DNA of 9,159 nt, taken from an uncultured Bacteroidota bacterium. Its GTDB lineage: Bacteria; Bacteroidota; Bacteroidia; UKL13-3. The position numbers and the translations under genes are program-made. This document shows, in pieces, positions 7,217-9,159 of this stretch. Position 1 is the first letter of the stretch, and each line of letters begins with the position of its first letter. Below the pieces are notes generated by a model that worked only from the letters and a program-made list of their open reading frames with translations, was not told where the DNA came from and searched no databases. The stretch lies in NCBI GenBank assembly GCA_903898215.1, contig CAIUEQ010000206.1:1-9159 (forward strand), written 5' to 3'.

Positions 7217-7665
7217 TTACTTTGAATTATTAATGGTTTTGGTTGTTGTGCAATATGCGGATGTTCAGAACCTGCGTATACATATAGATTTCTGAATATT
7301 TCTCTTCCAAGTTTATTGTTAGGTAACATTCCATCTATTGCATGTTCTACAACATAAGTAGGACGTCTTTCCAAAAGGCTTTTAGCTGATTCGAAACGTT
7401 GACCTCCGGGATGTCCCGAATAGAAAACATATTCTTTATCGTTTGCTTTGTTTCCGGTAAAACGAATTTTCTCTGCGTTGATGATGATTACATTATCACC
7501 ACAATCAACGTTTGGAGTAAAGCTTGTTTTGTGCTTACCGCGTAAAATATTAGCTACTTTACTGGCAAAGCGACCAAGTGTTTGACCTTCTGCATCAACA
7601 ATAAACCATTCTTTATTAATGGTTGCCTTGTTTGCAGATTTAGTTTTATAACTTATTGCGTCCAC
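7213..7665 (-). CDS. rplM: 50S ribosomal protein L13 (GTG start)
   Basis: L13 is an early-assembly protein of the large ribosomal subunit that binds 23S rRNA. The 150-residue product has VDAEGQTLGRFAS (23-35), DCGDNVIIINA (54-64), the HPGG motif (85-88), HAIDGMLPNNKLGR (108-121) and YAGSEHPHIAQQP (130-142). The start codon is GTG at 7663-7665, giving MDAISYKT, the N-terminus expected for L13 of Bacteroidota; the next in-frame Met is at residue 113, deep in the conserved core. This is the first gene of the translation cluster, about 20-25 nt downstream of the predicted transcription start. It ends in an ATGA overlap with rpsI. Confidence 0.99.
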   Translation of the reverse strand: MDAISYKTKSANKATINKEWFIVDAEGQTLGRFASKVANILRGKHKTSFTPNVDCGDNVIIINAEKIRFTGNKANDKEYVFYSGHPGGQRFESAKSLLERRPTYVVEHAIDGMLPNNKLGREIFRNLYVYAGSEHPHIAQQPKPLIIQSK

Positions 7666-7692
7666 TGTATATTAATTTTAATTTAGGGGTGG

Positions 7693-7723
7693 CAAAAATA
7701 GGCAGGTTTTCGTAATTCACAAA
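7693..7723 (-). promoter_or_regulatory. Bacteroidota-type promoter for rplM-rpsI-rpsB-tsf
   Basis: On the minus strand TTTG (7720-7723) is followed by a 19-nt spacer and TATTTTTG (7693-7700). This matches the -33 TTTG and -7 TAnnTTTG consensus of the Bacteroidota primary sigma factor at the usual spacing. The predicted transcription start is near 7687, leaving a leader of roughly 20 nt before the GTG of rplM, with no Shine-Dalgarno sequence. No such match was found in the gaps before tsf, pyrH or frr. Confidence 0.75.
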
Positions 7724-7733
7724 CAATTGTGAA
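7716..7733. repeat. Inverted repeat overlapping the rplM promoter -33 element
   Basis: Perfect 7-bp arms TTCACAA (7716-7722) and TTGTGAA (7727-7733) flank the 4-base spacer ACAA. The left arm overlaps the -33 TTTG element. The layout would suit a dimeric DNA-binding regulator, but short AT-rich palindromes also arise by chance. The 9-base word ATTCACAAA recurs once nearby at 7807-7815, outside the repeat. Confidence 0.4.
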
Positions 7734-7845
7734 AAAAAGGTTTTAATAAATCATTGTTCCCATATAAAAATTGCTTAAAAAGCCGTACTGCTAATCCAAA
7801 TAAAAGATTCACAAATTACTTACTGTTTCAGAAAAATATGTAAAC

Positions 7846-8334
7846 TTATTTTGTATCCGATAAACTGTCGGGAACAACAATAGTGACACTTGCAGCATTT
7901 GCCCAATTAATAACCTGTTCAATTTGAGCTTCAGAAAGTGTGGCATTTTTATGAATAAATGTATAAGAAGTTAATGGCATTTCATGCTCCTCTAATTCTT
8001 TTGAAATCTTTTTTAATTTTTTAAATTGACGTTTGGCTTTGTAAGTATTGTATTCTGAAAAATTTAATTCGCGTTTCCCTTCATTTACATGATCATCCAA
8101 CCATATACCAATCGGCTGAATGGCATGATACCACGGGTAATTGGTATGATTGCTATGACAATCGTAGCAGGATGTTTGCAAAATTTGCATGATGCTGTCA
8201 GGAACAACTACAGTATGAGTTATATCGTTAACCGTAAGAGCTTCACCCTCATTTTTAGACGGATGATACAATTGAATAATGATTAATATAGCAACTAAAG
8301 CAAAACCAATTTTTTTATACGGTAGATTTTTCAT
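7846..8334 (-). CDS. Membrane-anchored Haem_bd-type haem-binding domain protein
   Basis: This 162-residue protein has a short basic N-terminus and one hydrophobic segment (about 9-22) that could be a signal anchor, then a soluble domain. That domain contains a single CxxCH haem c attachment motif, CYDCH (56-60), followed by NYPWYHAIQPIGIWLDDHV (65-83) and EHEMPLTSY (116-124). Together these resemble the Haem_bd domain found in many Bacteroidota. The Met in EMPL is a candidate distal haem ligand. Covalent haem attachment outside the cytoplasm is expected; the electron partner is unknown. The start chosen is the ATG at 8332-8334 (MKNLPYKK); an in-frame ATG 7 codons upstream is possible but does not improve the N-terminus. 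The gene stands alone between the gap terminator and the rplM promoter region, and I see no clear promoter or terminator of its own. Confidence 0.85.
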   Translation of the reverse strand: MKNLPYKKIGFALVAILIIIQLYHPSKNEGEALTVNDITHTVVVPDSIMQILQTSCYDCHSNHTNYPWYHAIQPIGIWLDDHVNEGKRELNFSEYNTYKAKRQFKKLKKISKELEEHEMPLTSYTFIHKNATLSEAQIEQVINWANAASVTIVVPDSLSDTK

Positions 8335-8427
8335 TGTTAAATTTATAAGAGACAAGGATAACTAAAAATTGTGTGAAAACTTTACTGATTATAACGATTT
8401 GTTGACTTTCAACTTAAAAATAACTAT

Positions 8428-8461
8428 AAAAAAAACGGTTCCACTAAAAGTAGAACCGTTT
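8428..8461 (-). terminator. Intrinsic terminator after gap
   Basis: On the minus strand the arms at 8449-8461 and 8433-8445 pair over 13 bp with one G-U wobble around a 3-nt loop (or 12 bp with a 5-nt loop). A run of eight U follows (8428-8435). It begins 22 nt after the gap stop codon and separates gap from the haem-binding protein gene. Confidence 0.92.
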
Positions 8462-8483
8462 AATTTTTTATTTTAAAATGAAA

Positions 8484-9159
8484 TTATTTAACTGTATCCA
8501 TATGACAGATCAAATCTACCACCTTATTAGAGTAACCCCACTCGTTATCATACCAAGAAACTATTTTCACAAAATTATTGTTCAATGAAATTCCGGCTTT
8601 AGCATCAAAAATTGAAGTGCGAGAGTCTCCTAAAAAATCATTCGACACAACTTCATCTTCTGTATATCCCAAAATACCTTTCAGTTCATTTTCTGAAGCT
8701 TTTTTCATTGCTGCTTTGATTTCATCATAAGAAGCACCTTTTTCAATACGGCAAGTTAAATCAACTACAGATACGTTAGGAGTAGGAACTCTGAAACTCA
8801 TACCGGTTAATTTTCCTTTTAATTCAGGAATCACTAATCCTACAGCTTTTGCAGCACCTGTTGATGAAGGAATGATGTTTTGGTAAGCACCACGTCCGCC
8901 TCTCCAATCTTTTGCAGATGGACTATCAACAGTTTTTTGAGTTGCTGTAACTGCATGAACTGTGGTCATCAATCCTTCAAGAATAGTAAAATTATCATTC
9001 AACACCTTTGCAACCGGGGCTAAACAATTTGTTGTACACGAAGCATTTGACACGATATTCATTTCGGCCGAATATTTTAAATGATTAACTCCCATTACAA
9101 AAGTAGGAGTTTCATCTTTGGCAGGAGCGCTCATGATTACACGTTTTGCACCTGCTTTA
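8484..9159 (-). CDS. gap: Glyceraldehyde-3-phosphate dehydrogenase (5' truncated by window edge)
   Basis: This enzyme oxidises glyceraldehyde 3-phosphate to 1,3-bisphosphoglycerate in glycolysis, using NAD(P) and phosphate. About 224 residues are visible. The frame stays open to the right edge, reading KAGAKRVI before the internal Met at 9132-9134, so that Met is not the start. Roughly 110 N-terminal residues, most of the nucleotide-binding Rossmann fold, lie outside the window. The catalytic Cys is in SNASCTTNC (codon at 9036-9038), and the His of TVHAVTATQ follows 27 residues later, the same spacing as C149 and H176 in the standard numbering. WRGGRGAYQNIIPSSTGAAK, FRVPTPNVSVVDLT and SWYDNEWGYSNKV confirm the family. 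The gene ends in TAA and is followed by a strong terminator. NAD versus NADP preference cannot be judged because the residues that decide it are missing. Confidence 0.98.
   Translation of the reverse strand, partial: KAGAKRVIMSAPAKDETPTFVMGVNHLKYSAEMNIVSNASCTTNCLAPVAKVLNDNFTILEGLMTTVHAVTATQKTVDSPSAKDWRGGRGAYQNIIPSSTGAAKAVGLVIPELKGKLTGMSFRVPTPNVSVVDLTCRIEKGASYDEIKAAMKKASENELKGILGYTEDEVVSNDFLGDSRTSIFDAKAGISLNNNFVKIVSWYDNEWGYSNKVVDLICHMDTVK

Noticed and set aside
7769..7784. Possible terminator GCTT-UUU-AAGC followed by a short U stretch after the haem-binding protein gene
   Set aside because: The stem has only about 4 bp and the U run is short and preceded by AA; too weak to call.
8353..8360. 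Near-match to a -7 element (TATCCTTG on minus) upstream of the haem-binding protein gene
   Set aside because: It has one mismatch in the TTTG part, and no TTTG lies at the expected distance upstream.

Overview
The window is AT-rich and compact, and it looks chromosomal, from a member of the Bacteroidota. Supporting signs are the gene order rplM-rpsI-rpsB-tsf-pyrH-frr, the lack of clear Shine-Dalgarno sequences, and a promoter of the Bacteroidota type (TTTG, 19 nt, TATTTTTG) in front of rplM. A fusion of an AsmA-like region to a GT51 glycosyltransferase and a small CxxCH haem-binding domain protein also fit. I cannot name the genus; a Chitinophagales- or Sphingobacteriales-like lineage is a guess.

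Layout: all genes but one read on the minus strand, so the window is best read from right to left. At the right edge is the 3' two thirds of gap (glyceraldehyde-3-phosphate dehydrogenase), closed by a strong intrinsic terminator (8428-8461). Next come a membrane-anchored Haem_bd-type protein (7846-8334) and a 180-bp intergenic region carrying the promoter for the translation cluster. That cluster is rplM (GTG start), rpsI (ATGA overlap with rplM), rpsB, an intrinsic terminator, tsf, a second intrinsic terminator, then pyrH and frr. It covers ribosomal proteins L13, S9 and S2, elongation factor Ts, UMP kinase and ribosome recycling factor.

Downstream of frr the content changes from translation to the cell envelope. 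A 667-residue protein with a TTG start has one N-terminal membrane anchor, an AsmA-like middle and a GT51 peptidoglycan glycosyltransferase domain without a transpeptidase. After 9 nt it is followed by a 429-residue polytopic membrane protein that resembles GT-C glycosyltransferases. At the left edge the 3' end of another polytopic membrane protein comes in on the plus strand and meets the GT-C-like gene tail to tail, with the coding ends overlapping by 9 bp.

Most of the window is conserved housekeeping DNA. I see no mobile element, CRISPR array, tRNA, rRNA or evident new defence system, and no gene-free stretch longer than 300 bases. The points most worth a second look are the two intrinsic terminators inside the translation cluster, the inverted repeat over the rplM promoter, and the AsmA/GT51 plus GT-C-like pair behind frr.
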